This document shows positions 30,032 to 41,298 of a stretch of 64,000 nt of DNA, in pieces. The notes beneath the pieces were generated by a model that had not been told where the DNA came from, made no database searches, and saw nothing but the letters and a program-made list of their open reading frames with translations. Each line of letters opens with the position of its first letter. Within the stretch, counting starts at the first letter, position 1. Both the position numbers and the translations under genes were made by a program. The stretch is from Flavobacteriaceae bacterium (GTDB lineage Bacteria > Bacteroidota > Bacteroidia > Flavobacteriales > Flavobacteriaceae), in assembly GCA_013003555.1 (NCBI GenBank), contig JABDIV010000052.1, positions 1 through 64,000 on the forward strand, in the 5' to 3' direction.

Positions 30032-30589
30032 ATGGATGAATACATCGATCTTGTTGACTCCTCAGGAAATTCCCTGGGACGAAAAGCTTTGAAATCAGAG
30101 GCACATAGAAATGGTTGGTATCACAATACCATCCATCTTTGGTTGTATTCATCGAAAGGGGAAATCCTGCTGTCGCAGCGCTCTGCCGAAAAACTGATCT
30201 TTCCATTGCTGTGGGATGTATCTGCCGCTGGTCATGTCGATGCCGGCGAGACAATTATTGATGCGGCCGTGCGCGAGACCCAAGAAGAACTGGGACTTGT
30301 CTTAACTCCCACTGACTTGAATTTTTTGGGGGTTTTTAAACATGAGAGCTTTTATCATGACGGGGCCATTAAAGATTTTGAGTTTCATCATGCCTTTATA
30401 ACAGAATTGAAAATCAATACAGCCGATCTTAAATTACAAAAGGGTGAAGTCGATGCTATTAAACTCGTCGGTCAGGAAGAATTCCTAAACCTGCTGGATA
30501 AGAGTCCGGGTAATTCACATTTTGTTCCTTCCAATATCGACTATTACAAATTAATACTTGAGCGTGTCGGTTTTGCGGTAAAAAATTAG
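30032..30589 (+). CDS. NUDIX domain protein (IDI-like)
   Basis: Nudix box GHVDAGETIIDAAVRETQEELGL. Confidence 0.9.
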   Translation: MDEYIDLVDSSGNSLGRKALKSEAHRNGWYHNTIHLWLYSSKGEILLSQRSAEKLIFPLLWDVSAAGHVDAGETIIDAAVRETQEELGLVLTPTDLNFLGVFKHESFYHDGAIKDFEFHHAFITELKINTADLKLQKGEVDAIKLVGQEEFLNLLDKSPGNSHFVPSNIDYYKLILERVGFAVKN

Positions 30590-30601
30590 TAATTTTCAAA
30601 T

Positions 30602-31294
30602 ATGACGCTACTCCTGATGGCCATTGCTCCCGTTGCCTTGGTCGTGTTTTATATCTATCTAAAAGATAAGTACGAAAAAGAGCCCAAAAGGCTCATGATT
30701 TATTGTTTTCTTCTCGGTAGTATCGTCAGTATTTTTATAACAACCCTGCTGTATTTATTCTTTGATTTTTTTATCCCATTGAATGATAAATATAGTATCA
30801 TTCAACAATTTGTACGTGCCTTTTTTATCGTTGGATTAACCGAGGAATTCAGCAAATATGTGATCGTGAGATATTATGCCCAGTCTAAGCGGGCGTTTAA
30901 TGAACCATTCGACGGGATTGTTTACGCGGTCATGGTATCGATGGGATTTGCAGCCGTTGAAAACATTTTTTATGTTATGGAAGGCGGTTTACCCGTAGCA
31001 GTTTTAAGAGCTTTTACCGCAGTTCCTGCTCATGCCACCTTTGGTATTTTAATGGGATATTATATGGGTCGTGCCAAGTTTTCAAATAACAGGATCAGAT
31101 ACAATTTAACAGGTCTTTTCCTGGCGATACTTTTCCATGGTGCGTATGATTTCTTCTTGTTTATAAATTTTATTCCAGGTATATCGGCAGGTGCATTTGT
31201 TTCTCTAATCATTGGAATAATCTTAGCAAGAAAAGCCATAAAATCACATCAACTTAATTCGAATTTCAAAGGAACCCACGATTTAGAGCCTTGA
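30602..31294 (+). CDS. PrsW family intramembrane metalloprotease
   Basis: DKYEKEPKRL; GLTEEFSKYVIV; AFAAVENIFYV; PAHATFGILMGYYMG; LFHGAYDF. Confidence 0.9.
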   Translation: MTLLLMAIAPVALVVFYIYLKDKYEKEPKRLMIYCFLLGSIVSIFITTLLYLFFDFFIPLNDKYSIIQQFVRAFFIVGLTEEFSKYVIVRYYAQSKRAFNEPFDGIVYAVMVSMGFAAVENIFYVMEGGLPVAVLRAFTAVPAHATFGILMGYYMGRAKFSNNRIRYNLTGLFLAILFHGAYDFFLFINFIPGISAGAFVSLIIGIILARKAIKSHQLNSNFKGTHDLEP

Positions 31295-31318
31295 ATTCCG
31301 ATTTAATAAGAACAAATT

Positions 31319-31804
31319 ATGACGTCACTTTATAAGATCTCAGTAAATCAATCGACGAGTTTTGAAATCAACAAAGAACAAATCGATAATTTGGATATTG
31401 TCAAAACACCTGAAGGTAATCTCCATCTCATCTTTAAATCCAGGTCGATTACTGCTGAACTATTAGATTCAGACTTAAATTCAAAAACCTATGTGCTGCG
31501 AATAAGAAACAACATTTTTAAAGTTCAGATCAATGACCAACTCGATATATTAATTGCCGATATGGGTTTATCTGAAAAACAAATGGACAAAATCCAATCG
31601 ATCAAAGCACCAATGCCTGGATTGATTCTTGATCTTATGGTTGAAACCGGTCAAGAGGTTTCTGAAAACGATCCCTTACTGATACTTGAAGCTATGAAAA
31701 TGGAGAACATCATAAAGTCTCCTCGTGCGGGTATCATAAGGTCTGTTCATGTGAAAAAGGAACAAGCAATAGATAAAAATACCCTTTTAATTGAATTCGA
31801 ATAA
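31319..31804 (+). CDS. Biotin carboxyl carrier (biotin/lipoyl attachment) protein of acyl-CoA carboxylase
   Basis: IKAPMPGLILDLMVETGQEVSENDPLLILEAMKMENIIKSP. Confidence 0.92.
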   Translation: MTSLYKISVNQSTSFEINKEQIDNLDIVKTPEGNLHLIFKSRSITAELLDSDLNSKTYVLRIRNNIFKVQINDQLDILIADMGLSEKQMDKIQSIKAPMPGLILDLMVETGQEVSENDPLLILEAMKMENIIKSPRAGIIRSVHVKKEQAIDKNTLLIEFE

Positions 31805-33244
31805 ATGAAAAAGATCCTCATAGCTAATCGTGGTGAAATCGCCATCCGTGTGATGCGAACAGCAAGAAAAATGGGAATTGCAACCGTAGCAGTTTTTTCT
31901 GAAGCTGATCGAAGATCACCGCACGTAAAATATGCTGATGAAGCGGTTTGCATCGGTGCGCCGCCTTCTTCCGAATCTTACCTTAATGGTGATAAGATTA
32001 TTGCGGTTGCTAAAAAGAATAATGTTGATGCTATTCATCCCGGTTATGGATTTTTAAGTGAGAATGCTGAATTCGCAGAGGCGGTTGAGAAACAAGGAAT
32101 CACTTTTATCGGACCGCGATCAAAAGCCATTAAAATAATGGGAAGTAAACTTGCTGCAAAGGAAGCCGTTAGCCGATATAATATTCCGATGGTACCCGGA
32201 ATCGACAAGGCCATAACCGACATCGAGCATGCCAAAGAAATAGCAAAAAAAATCGGGTTTCCGGTGCTCATCAAAGCTTCGGCCGGTGGTGGTGGAAAAG
32301 GCATGCGAATCGTTCAAGCCGAAAAGGATCTTGAATCACAAATGAAACGTGCCATCAGCGAGGCCGAATCTGCCTTTGGAGATGGGTCGGTCTTTATCGA
32401 AAAGTACATCAGTTCACCCAGGCATATCGAGATACAGGTGATGGCCGATGATCACGGTAATATTCTTCATTTCTTTGAACGGGAATGTAGTATACAACGC
32501 CGACACCAGAAGGTGGTTGAAGAAGCTCCTTCCTCCGTTTTATCAGATGAACTTCGTGCCGAAATGGGTCGGGCCGCTACAGATGTAGCCCGATCTTGCG
32601 ATTATCTGAGTGCAGGCACGGTAGAATTTCTTCTTGACGCCGATCATAATTTCTATTTCCTTGAAATGAATACGAGACTTCAGGTGGAGCATCCGGTTAC
32701 TGAATTGATAACAGGAGTTGATCTTGTTGAACTTCAAATACGAATCGCCCGGGGAGAACCTATTAATCTCACACAAGAGGATCTCCGGATTAATGGACAT
32801 GCCCTGGAATTACGCGTTTATGCCGAAGATCCCTACAATGATTTTTTGCCAAGTGTTGGTCGCTTGACTGGGTATAAAATACCTGTTGGTGATGGCATAC
32901 GGGTTGATAACGGTTTTGAACAAGGCATGGAGGTTCCTATTTTTTATGATCCAATGCTGTCGAAACTTATAACCTATGGTCAGAATCGCGAAGAAGCGAT
33001 TGAAAAAATGATTTCTGCTATCGGAGATTATAAAGTTGAAGGCGTTGAAACCACCTTGCCCTTCGGTCGGTTTGTTTGCCAGCATGATGCCTTTCGATCC
33101 GGACAGTTCGACACCCATTTTGTACCGCTTTATTTCACCAAAAAGGCTTTAAATCAAGGATTGAACGAAAATGAAGAAGCGGCGGCATTGATTGGCCTTT
33201 ATGCCTATTTGAAGGACAGAAAAAAACTTAGAACGCCTAACTGA
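31805..33244 (+). CDS. accC: Biotin carboxylase subunit
   Basis: KKILIANRGEIAIRVMRTARKMGIATVAVFSEADR; KASAGGGGKGMRIV; EMNTRLQVEHPVTE. Confidence 0.93.
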   Translation: MKKILIANRGEIAIRVMRTARKMGIATVAVFSEADRRSPHVKYADEAVCIGAPPSSESYLNGDKIIAVAKKNNVDAIHPGYGFLSENAEFAEAVEKQGITFIGPRSKAIKIMGSKLAAKEAVSRYNIPMVPGIDKAITDIEHAKEIAKKIGFPVLIKASAGGGGKGMRIVQAEKDLESQMKRAISEAESAFGDGSVFIEKYISSPRHIEIQVMADDHGNILHFFERECSIQRRHQKVVEEAPSSVLSDELRAEMGRAATDVARSCDYLSAGTVEFLLDADHNFYFLEMNTRLQVEHPVTELITGVDLVELQIRIARGEPINLTQEDLRINGHALELRVYAEDPYNDFLPSVGRLTGYKIPVGDGIRVDNGFEQGMEVPIFYDPMLSKLITYGQNREEAIEKMISAIGDYKVEGVETTLPFGRFVCQHDAFRSGQFDTHFVPLYFTKKALNQGLNENEEAAALIGLYAYLKDRKKLRTPN

Positions 33245-33251
33245 TTAAATC

Positions 33252-34793
33252 ATGGATGAGAAATTAAAAAATTTGCAGGCTAAATTATCAAAAGCTTATC
33301 TGGGTGGCGGAGAGGCCCGAATTGCAAAGCAACATGCCAGTAAAAAACTTACCGCTCGAGAACGCATCAATTATTTGTTGGATGAGGGCTCCTTTGAAGA
33401 GATCGGTGCCTTGGTCACTCATCGTACAAAGGAGTTTGGCATGGAAGACAAAATATTTTACGGGGATGGCGTGGTAACCGGATATGGAACCATCGGAGGG
33501 CGATTGACCTATGTTTTCGCGCAGGATTTTACGGTGTTTGGAGGATCCCTTTCAGAAACCCATGCTGAGAAGATCTGTAAAATCATGGAGCTGGCCGTAA
33601 AGGTTGGAGCTCCGTTAATCGGATTAAATGATTCAGGCGGTGCACGTATACAGGAAGGTGTTCGATCGCTGGGTGGTTATGCCGATATATTTTTTAGAAA
33701 TGTTCAATCATCAGGGGTAATTCCGCAGATATCTGCAATTATGGGACCCTGTGCCGGAGGCGCTGTTTACTCACCCGCCATGACCGACTTTACTTTTATG
33801 GTCGATCATACGAGCTATATGTTTGTCACCGGTCCGAATGTCGTTAAAACAGTAACTAACGAGGAGGTAAGCAGTGAGGAATTGGGAGGTGCTGAAACTC
33901 ATTCTACGAAATCGGGAGTGTCGCATCGCAGCTCGGTAAATGATGTTGCATGCCTCAATGATATAAAGCGATTGCTTAACTACCTGCCTCAAAATAACAA
34001 AGAAACCGCCCTTCATTTTGACTATGAATTAAACGATGAATTCCGGGATGAGTTGATCACTATTGTTCCAGAAAATCCCAATCAACCCTATGATATGCAT
34101 GAGGTGATCAACGGAGTCATCGACACCGATTCCTTTTTTGAGATCCACAGGGATTTTGCACAAAATATAATTGTTGGGTTTGCGAGGTTAGCCGGACGTT
34201 CTATCGGCATTGTTGCCAATCAACCTATGCATCTGGCCGGTGTTCTCGACGTAAAAAGTTCAAAAAAAGGGGCTCGATTTGTTCGATTTTGCGATTGTTT
34301 TAATATCCCTTTACTGGTATTGGAAGATGTTCCCGGATTCCTCCCCGGAACCGACCAGGAATGGAATGGGATTATCGTTAATGGTGCTAAACTTTTGTAT
34401 GCTTTTTGTGAAGCCACGGTCCCTCGAGTTACGGTAATTACACGTAAAGCCTATGGGGGAGCATACGATGTCATGAATTCTAAACATATTGGGGCCGATA
34501 TGAATTTTGCCTGGCCAACAGCCGAAATTGCGGTCATGGGAGCCAAAGGTGCTGTCGAAATTATTTTCAAAAAAGAAATAAAATCGGCCGAAGATCCTGA
34601 AGCGGTCTTGAAAGAAAAAGAAGCTCAATATGCCGAGCTTTTTGCCAATCCCTATAGTGCCACTGAAAGAGGATTTATCGATGAGGTCATTCCTCCTGAG
34701 CAGACACGGCGAAAGCTGATTAAGGCTTTCAGCATGCTTGAAGGAAAGCGGCAAACAATGCCAAATCGCAAGCATGGTAATATTCCCCTTTAA
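33252..34793 (+). CDS. pccB: Acyl-CoA (propionyl-CoA type) carboxylase beta subunit
   Basis: [65 protein letters not shown]. Confidence 0.92.
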   Translation: MDEKLKNLQAKLSKAYLGGGEARIAKQHASKKLTARERINYLLDEGSFEEIGALVTHRTKEFGMEDKIFYGDGVVTGYGTIGGRLTYVFAQDFTVFGGSLSETHAEKICKIMELAVKVGAPLIGLNDSGGARIQEGVRSLGGYADIFFRNVQSSGVIPQISAIMGPCAGGAVYSPAMTDFTFMVDHTSYMFVTGPNVVKTVTNEEVSSEELGGAETHSTKSGVSHRSSVNDVACLNDIKRLLNYLPQNNKETALHFDYELNDEFRDELITIVPENPNQPYDMHEVINGVIDTDSFFEIHRDFAQNIIVGFARLAGRSIGIVANQPMHLAGVLDVKSSKKGARFVRFCDCFNIPLLVLEDVPGFLPGTDQEWNGIIVNGAKLLYAFCEATVPRVTVITRKAYGGAYDVMNSKHIGADMNFAWPTAEIAVMGAKGAVEIIFKKEIKSAEDPEAVLKEKEAQYAELFANPYSATERGFIDEVIPPEQTRRKLIKAFSMLEGKRQTMPNRKHGNIPL

Positions 34794-34823
34794 TCGGTTG
34801 AAATCATGGCTTTGTATTTCTTT

Positions 34824-35912
34824 CTAATCGGGAAAAGGCGTCGAATCAAGTCCTGGGACTATTTTTAAGGCATTCTTATAATAGACTTTTTTAAGAACTT
34901 CATCAGATAAATCTAAACCATACATTGGCCAAAATGCATGATATTTTTTGTGATATGGAAAATATTCATCAGCACTTTCCAGAACCCTGAAATAGGTAGG
35001 AAATTCGACAGGTTGCCAACTGTCCTTCCCAAAAAGGATACGGTCCTGATATTTGGTAAAAAATGCTTTGGCAAATCGTGGCTGGCGGCCTAATTCGGCA
35101 ATAATTGCTCCGATTCCGACATACATATTCGGCAGTTCATCCATAAGTGTACCGAGCTTACCCAAATCGTTTGCCATCCATCCCATATGTGCATTAATAA
35201 AGTTGGTGTTTTTATGCTTTCTGAAGACATTGTGCTGTTCGGCTATAATCTGTTCCCAAGGGGCAGGATTATCTGCTCCGCGCTTTCTGTTAGGACGTGT
35301 TTTTAATTCGAGCCATCGCTCGTTATCACCATCAAAAGAATCCCAAAATGGTTTAGGATCGGCCGAATGAATCAATACCGGAATACCGAGTTCACCACAG
35401 GTCTGCCAGATGCGATCTAATCGTGCGTCATCGATAGCGAGACGTTTCCCATCCACATCTTTGTTTCTAAGTCCCAAACTCTTGTACACTTTCAAGCCTA
35501 CGGCTCCATTCTTAACATCGTTTTTCAGTTGAGCAACCTTTTCTTCAATCCAACCCTCTGCCCCGGCGCCTTCAAAGTTTATATTGCAAAATAATACGAA
35601 TCGGTTTGGGAAATTCGTTGCCACATTTTCAAGAGATGTTACGAGATCTTCACCTGTCCGTCCACTCAAATTGACCATAATAGCCATATTTAGTGTATCC
35701 ATCGCTGCAACCACTGGTGCAAGATCCTGATTCGGCATACGATACTGATGACCATGGACATCGATAAACGGAAATTTCGCCTTTTTCAGAATCTTTCCCG
35801 GAACGACTAAGGTGGACTTAGGATTATATTCTTCAAAAGATAAATCCTGGGCAAAGCCAACAGAAAATAACAAGGCAGAAATAACAAATAAAATCAACTG
35901 GTTGAATTTCAT
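34824..35912 (-). CDS. Secreted amidohydrolase family protein
   Basis: Signal peptide; PFIDVHGHQY; GLKVYKSLG; VLIHSADP; ILFGKDSW. Confidence 0.88.
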   Translation of the reverse strand: MKFNQLILFVISALLFSVGFAQDLSFEEYNPKSTLVVPGKILKKAKFPFIDVHGHQYRMPNQDLAPVVAAMDTLNMAIMVNLSGRTGEDLVTSLENVATNFPNRFVLFCNINFEGAGAEGWIEEKVAQLKNDVKNGAVGLKVYKSLGLRNKDVDGKRLAIDDARLDRIWQTCGELGIPVLIHSADPKPFWDSFDGDNERWLELKTRPNRKRGADNPAPWEQIIAEQHNVFRKHKNTNFINAHMGWMANDLGKLGTLMDELPNMYVGIGAIIAELGRQPRFAKAFFTKYQDRILFGKDSWQPVEFPTYFRVLESADEYFPYHKKYHAFWPMYGLDLSDEVLKKVYYKNALKIVPGLDSTPFPD

Positions 35913-35997
35913 AATACAGTGTTTGGAATAAAATTAATTAATTGTCCAATTCTCTAAACTTTTTTAGCAGCAACTTAACATCCGGGTTCAGACTAAT

Positions 35998-36486
35998 TTA
36001 AAGCCTTGGTAGATCGTCTATTGTTGAATTAAAATCGAATTGGAGGTCATCGTGTAATTTCAGAATAGCTTTCTGAGCCATCTCCAATTGCTTTCTATAC
36101 ATATTCGTCAGCATTTTGTTTTTTGAAATAGAAGGCTTGATCTTAAGAACTTCAGAACAAAAATGAATTAGAATCTCAGCTTCAGATTCTTTAATCTTTG
36201 AATACCGTATATAACGCTTCGTCTGCCTTAATATCCTGCGAATGCTCTTCTTGATGTAATAATACTTTTTGTATTCAATCGACCCGATTTCATGAGTAAT
36301 GAACGCTTTTACACTTTCAACATAGGCTTGTTCATTTTCCGATTCGAACACCAAATAGGTCAATAACTCTTTGGTTTCCAGTTTAAAGCGAGACATTTTA
36401 AGGCAATAATCCAATAATTGCTCATGGGAACGATGTTTAAGTTCTTTCTTTAATTCAGTAATGGTAGCTGCTTTCATTTTATGCAA
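35998..36486 (-). CDS. Conserved hypothetical basic helical protein
   Basis: 162 aa ORF, overlaps upstream gene by ~13 bp, same strand. Confidence 0.65.
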   Translation of the reverse strand: MHKMKAATITELKKELKHRSHEQLLDYCLKMSRFKLETKELLTYLVFESENEQAYVESVKAFITHEIGSIEYKKYYYIKKSIRRILRQTKRYIRYSKIKESEAEILIHFCSEVLKIKPSISKNKMLTNMYRKQLEMAQKAILKLHDDLQFDFNSTIDDLPRL

Positions 36487-36896
36487 TCAAAGGGTAAACG
36501 ATCGGGTTCTAAAAAGGAGGAACGCGCAAGTTCACTATCAAAAATGTTAATATCATAGTGTTGTGCCGATAATCCTTTAAAATTATTTTTAAGTTGTGGA
36601 AATTCATTGATGAAGTCCCTGAAATTTTTCGATTCAGCCTTTAACATAAAGTGATACACGGCTCTCACAGCCGCCAATGTTACCGTTGTGTTGAATTTAT
36701 CTTTAGCTCCTAAATTATAGGCGAAATTATAAATCTGTTCACTCAGATTTACTATCGCCTGTTCTAATCCATATTTCGTAATATGAATCCAGGCCAACCT
36801 GAGATGGGCTTCATGATTGAACAATCGAGGATCGAGAGAGCGGTTTTCAAACGATTGTTCAAATTCTGAATCGGTAAGTTGATAGTGATCTGCCAT
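36474..36896 (-). CDS. Conserved hypothetical protein
   Basis: 140 aa ORF with HEAHLRLAWIHITKYGLEQAI; tight operon spacing. Confidence 0.65.
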   Translation of the reverse strand: MADHYQLTDSEFEQSFENRSLDPRLFNHEAHLRLAWIHITKYGLEQAIVNLSEQIYNFAYNLGAKDKFNTTVTLAAVRAVYHFMLKAESKNFRDFINEFPQLKNNFKGLSAQHYDINIFDSELARSSFLEPDRLPFDCIK

Positions 36897-36897
36897 T

Positions 36898-39114
36898 TTA
36901 TTTCATTATAGCTATGGCATCTTTAATTTTAGAATTAAAGCTATTTATAACCTCGCTCAGTATTTGAATCTGTTCTTCAACTTCGGTAAAATTACGCTGT
37001 TCAATGGCCTCTCGTACGCCGGGTAAAGTCTTAACCCCATAACCGGTATAAAAACCTGGTGCGTAGATATGATGTTTATACCAAGGACGCCTTGGCAAGC
37101 CATGATCCCGGGTAAGCGATCGCTCCATATCTTTAAGTATGGCATTTAACGCTTTGTGTTTAGATGGCGTTATTACTTTTTTTGATGCCTTATCAAATTC
37201 TTTAGCCCGTTTTTTCAGTGTACTTATGGCATTCTCCACCGGAGCAAAATTAAAATAGGGAATCTCAATTTCAGGGGCTGGCGATTTAAAGTTGTCTTTG
37301 GGATTTGCCGCGAGCTCATAAATCCCATCGTTAATCATTTTATTTTTTGATTCAGCATTTTTTCGCATTTTATCTGCCATCTTTATTACCTCCTCAAGAT
37401 AGTTGGTGACAATCGTTGTAAAATGCTGAAATTCAAATGGTAATACCTCGGCATTTGCAAGACGCAGGCTGGTTCGTCCGGCGATCTTAACGAGTGTTTC
37501 TCCATATTTGAATCCCGGATCTTTAAAGCGTGAATAATGTTTATAAGAATCGTACATGGTATGGTATTCACCACCGGAGCTTTCCCCTCCGAAGCCCATA
37601 TTAAATGACGCTACGCCCAAATGCTGGAAAAAGGGTGAGTAGTCTGAACCCGATCCAAGAGCAGAAAGTTTAAAATGCGACCACGGTGGTCGTTGATTCA
37701 CTTTTTCAATGGCATTTCGTCGTTCAAATACAGACACGCCTTTTTGCGGATCATCAACAACATGTGTAATCTGATTAAAGAATTTCTCAAGGGTATGCGA
37801 ACCGCCTGCTCCGAGAAATCCGGCTCCGGTTCCGTCGGTATTGATATAAGCGACCGCCTTTCTTCTCAGTTCATCGGCATGGGTTTCCACCCATTCGGTT
37901 GAACCTATTAAGCCTGGTTCTTCAGCTCCCCAGGCACAATACATCAAAGTGCGTTTCGGTTTAAATCCTGTTTTAACCAATTCGCTTACTACGCGCGCTT
38001 CTTCCATAAGAGCTACCAAGCCACTTATGGGATCGCTCGCTCCATGAACCCAGGCATCATGATGATTGCCTCTTATAACCCACTCATCGGGATATGTACT
38101 TCCCTTTAAAGTAGCGATTACATCATAAGCAGGTTTCATATCCCAGTTGAATTCTAATTTCAATCGCACTTTAGCGGGTCCTGGACCAATGTGATACGTA
38201 ATGGGCAATGCGCCTTTCCAACGTTCAGGAACAACCGGTCCTTTGAGGGCTTTTAAAAGCGGCAAGGCATCGTGATAGGAAATCGGCAATACCGGAATTT
38301 TTGTCAGTGATGTCGCCTCTTCGATTTTAAGCCGTTTGGCATCATCAGTGGCTCCATATCCAGGTGTTAAAGGATCTCCGGGCATATATGGCAAATCCAT
38401 CACGGCACCGCGTTGTACACCATATTCATTCTTAAAGGCTCCTTCCGGATAGACATCACCACGATAATAGCCGTCATCTTTAGGATCGGAATAAATGATA
38501 CAACCAATGGCTCCTTTTTCGGCGGCTAATTTTGGTTTAATTCCTCGCCAGGATCCGGCATATTTGGCGATAACAATCTTTCCTTTTACTGAAATACCAC
38601 GCTTGTCTAATTCTTCATAGTCAGACGGAATACCATAATTGACAAAGACTAATTCCGAAGTTACATCACCGTCGATAGAGAAACAATTAAAGCCCGGCAG
38701 GGCCTCTTCAATCTGATTAGAGGATTGATCCCCGTCAACAGGTGGTTCGGTCAATTTGGCCTTATATTTTGTGGGTTCTGTTAACTCAAGCAATCGAATC
38801 TTTGGGGTCGGAAATAAAATATCAAACTTCTCAACTTTGACATCAAAGCCCCATTCTTCAAATTTAGAAGCAACAAAATCAACTACTTTTTTATCATATT
38901 CAGAACCGACATGATGAGGCCTGGCCGACATATATTGCATCCATTCATCCAGGTTTTGGCCATTGATTCGTTTGTCGAACTCTTTTTCATTCAACATTTG
39001 AACAAGTGAAGACTTTTCAGAGAAACCCATTATGGATTGTGATTGCCCTAGTACAGGAGAACTGTTAAAACAAAGGGTTAGTCCGATTATTAAAGTCGCT
39101 CTAAAAAATTTCAT
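36898..39114 (-). CDS. Secreted M28 family peptidase (glutamate carboxypeptidase II-like)
   Basis: VIRGNHHDAWVHGASDPISGLVALMEEAR; AWGAEEPGLIGSTEWVE; YHTMYDSYKHYSRF; start at MKFFRATLIIG. Confidence 0.92.
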   Translation of the reverse strand: MKFFRATLIIGLTLCFNSSPVLGQSQSIMGFSEKSSLVQMLNEKEFDKRINGQNLDEWMQYMSARPHHVGSEYDKKVVDFVASKFEEWGFDVKVEKFDILFPTPKIRLLELTEPTKYKAKLTEPPVDGDQSSNQIEEALPGFNCFSIDGDVTSELVFVNYGIPSDYEELDKRGISVKGKIVIAKYAGSWRGIKPKLAAEKGAIGCIIYSDPKDDGYYRGDVYPEGAFKNEYGVQRGAVMDLPYMPGDPLTPGYGATDDAKRLKIEEATSLTKIPVLPISYHDALPLLKALKGPVVPERWKGALPITYHIGPGPAKVRLKLEFNWDMKPAYDVIATLKGSTYPDEWVIRGNHHDAWVHGASDPISGLVALMEEARVVSELVKTGFKPKRTLMYCAWGAEEPGLIGSTEWVETHADELRRKAVAYINTDGTGAGFLGAGGSHTLEKFFNQITHVVDDPQKGVSVFERRNAIEKVNQRPPWSHFKLSALGSGSDYSPFFQHLGVASFNMGFGGESSGGEYHTMYDSYKHYSRFKDPGFKYGETLVKIAGRTSLRLANAEVLPFEFQHFTTIVTNYLEEVIKMADKMRKNAESKNKMINDGIYELAANPKDNFKSPAPEIEIPYFNFAPVENAISTLKKRAKEFDKASKKVITPSKHKALNAILKDMERSLTRDHGLPRRPWYKHHIYAPGFYTGYGVKTLPGVREAIEQRNFTEVEEQIQILSEVINSFNSKIKDAIAIMK

Positions 39115-39188
39115 GATTAAAATATTTGAGTTGGTATCTAACAAATATAGGGAAATCGGGTTCCGTTAAAAATCGAACTTATCAACAA

Positions 39189-39217
39189 TAAAAAAAGCGC
39201 CCGTTCACGGGCGCTTA
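39189..39217 (-). terminator. Terminator of acs
   Basis: AGCGCCCG-ttca-CGGGCGCT with T-tract on the minus strand. Confidence 0.8.
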
Positions 39218-39237
39218 ATTTCTATTTAATCAGCTCT

Positions 39238-41145
39238 CTAAAGAGCTTCGTTAATAATGTTTTTAACAACTTCCGGATTCAGTAATGTACTGGTATCGCC
39301 TAGATCATTTGTATCCTTATTGGCGACTTTTCGCAAAATACGTCGCATAATCTTTCCAGAACGCGTTTTGGGCAATCCTTCTGTAAATTGAATCTTATCG
39401 AGTTTAGCAATGGGGCCTATCCGTTCTGATATCATACGATTGATCTCAAGACGTAATTCGTCACGATCTTTGCCATTGGCTGAAGGTTTAAGGGTAATAA
39501 AGCCATAAAGTGAATTTCCCTTAATTTCGTGCGTAGCACCAACGATGGCTGATTCCGCAACTTCCATATGTTCGTTAATGGCGTCTTCAATCGGTGCAGT
39601 ACCGAGGTTATGACCAGACACGATGATCACATCATCGACCCTTCCGGTAATTCGATAGTATCCCACCTCATCACGCATGGCGCCGTCTCCGGTGAAATAC
39701 ATGCCCGGATAAGCTGAAAAATAAGTGTCACGATAGCGGTCATGATTACCCCAAATGGTTCGCGCAATTGCAGGCCATGGGAACTTCACACATAGATTTC
39801 CTTCCACCTGATTTCCCTTCAGCTCTTTACCCTCACTATCCATCAAGGCGGGTTGAATGCCAGGAAGCGGCAAGGTAGCAAAGGTCGGTGTAGTTGGAGT
39901 GACGTAAGGTATCGGAGAAATCAGTATTCCACCTGTTTCTGTCTGCCACCAGGTATCGACAATGGGCGACTTTTTCTTGCCTATGTTTTCATTATACCAA
40001 TGCCATGCTTCTTCATTGATCGGCTCTCCAACTGATCCCAAAACTTTAAGGGATGACAAATCGTACTTTGCTGTATATTCCAGATCTTCTTTCGCCAGGG
40101 CTCGAATTGCCGTTGGAGCTGTATAGAATTGATTGACCTTATGCTCTTCGATGATTTGCCAGAATCGTCCGTAATCCGGATAGCTTGGCACACCTTCAAA
40201 CATAACTGTTGTTGCTCCGTTTAAAAGCGGTCCATAAACGATGTAGGTATGCCCGGTGATCCAGCCTATATCAGCTGTACACCAGTACACATCATTTTCT
40301 GTATAGTTAAACACATTCTTGAACGTATATCCTGCGTAAACCATATAACCCGCCGTGGTGTGCATCATCCCCTTGGGTTTGCCTGTTGAACCTGAAGTAT
40401 AGAGAATAAATAACGGATCCTCTGCATCCATAACTTCAGATGAACAATCGGTATAAGCTGAGTCCAACAAGGGTTGCAACCACTTATCCCGTTTTTTCTT
40501 CATCTTGATCTTATTATTGGTTCGCTTCGCCACCAAAACGGTTTTAACACCCGGGCTTTCTTTAAGGGCATCGTCAACAATACCTTTTAAATTTGTGATC
40601 TTCTTGCCTCGGAAAGAGCCATCGGAAGTTATCACCATTTTAGCATCACAGTCGTTAATACGGGTTGACAATGCTGTTGACGAAAACCCAGCAAATACAA
40701 CCGAGTGAATTGCTCCAATCCTAGCGCATGCAAGCACTGCTATTGCTAATTCGGGTATCATGGGTAAATAAATACAAACCCGATCACCTTTTTTAACGCC
40801 TTCATCTTTAAGCACGTTGGCAAAAGTACAAACGCGTTTATGCAATTGGTTGTAGGTTATATATTCTGTTTCTTCTTCAGGATCGTTCGGCTCAAAAATA
40901 ATCGCCGTTTTCTCGCCGCGAATATGCAAATGCCTATCAAGACAGTTTTCGGTGATGTTCAACTCTGCTCCTTCAAACCATTTCACTTCAGGGATACTGA
41001 AATCCCAGCTAAAAACATTATTCCAATGTTTTCGCCATGTAAAATGCTCTTCCGCGATTTCCGACCAAAATAATTCCGGATCATTCACCGACTTACGATA
41101 AACCTGAAAATACTCCTCAAGACTTTTAATGTGATAATTACTCAT
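39238..41145 (-). CDS. acs: Acetate--CoA ligase
   Basis: LYTSGSTGKPKGMMHTTAGYMVYA; WWQTETGGILISP; GLPKTRSGKIMRRILRK. Confidence 0.95.
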   Translation of the reverse strand: MSNYHIKSLEEYFQVYRKSVNDPELFWSEIAEEHFTWRKHWNNVFSWDFSIPEVKWFEGAELNITENCLDRHLHIRGEKTAIIFEPNDPEEETEYITYNQLHKRVCTFANVLKDEGVKKGDRVCIYLPMIPELAIAVLACARIGAIHSVVFAGFSSTALSTRINDCDAKMVITSDGSFRGKKITNLKGIVDDALKESPGVKTVLVAKRTNNKIKMKKKRDKWLQPLLDSAYTDCSSEVMDAEDPLFILYTSGSTGKPKGMMHTTAGYMVYAGYTFKNVFNYTENDVYWCTADIGWITGHTYIVYGPLLNGATTVMFEGVPSYPDYGRFWQIIEEHKVNQFYTAPTAIRALAKEDLEYTAKYDLSSLKVLGSVGEPINEEAWHWYNENIGKKKSPIVDTWWQTETGGILISPIPYVTPTTPTFATLPLPGIQPALMDSEGKELKGNQVEGNLCVKFPWPAIARTIWGNHDRYRDTYFSAYPGMYFTGDGAMRDEVGYYRITGRVDDVIIVSGHNLGTAPIEDAINEHMEVAESAIVGATHEIKGNSLYGFITLKPSANGKDRDELRLEINRMISERIGPIAKLDKIQFTEGLPKTRSGKIMRRILRKVANKDTNDLGDTSTLLNPEVVKNIINEAL

Positions 41146-41298
41146 TTTTGATTCTTTTGTAGATGTTTATTCAAAATTAATAAGCCTTTTTATTCTGAAG
41201 ATCACCTTCTTAATTACAAAGTAAGTATTCAGATAAACGGCTCTCAATTGCTTCACAAATTACGAACCTTTTACCAATTCATTCAATGATAAAAGTCA

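Noticed and set aside
32044-33118. Minus-strand ORFs of 65-102 aa opposite accC
   Set aside because: Overlap a conserved biotin carboxylase on the coding strand; no independent support.
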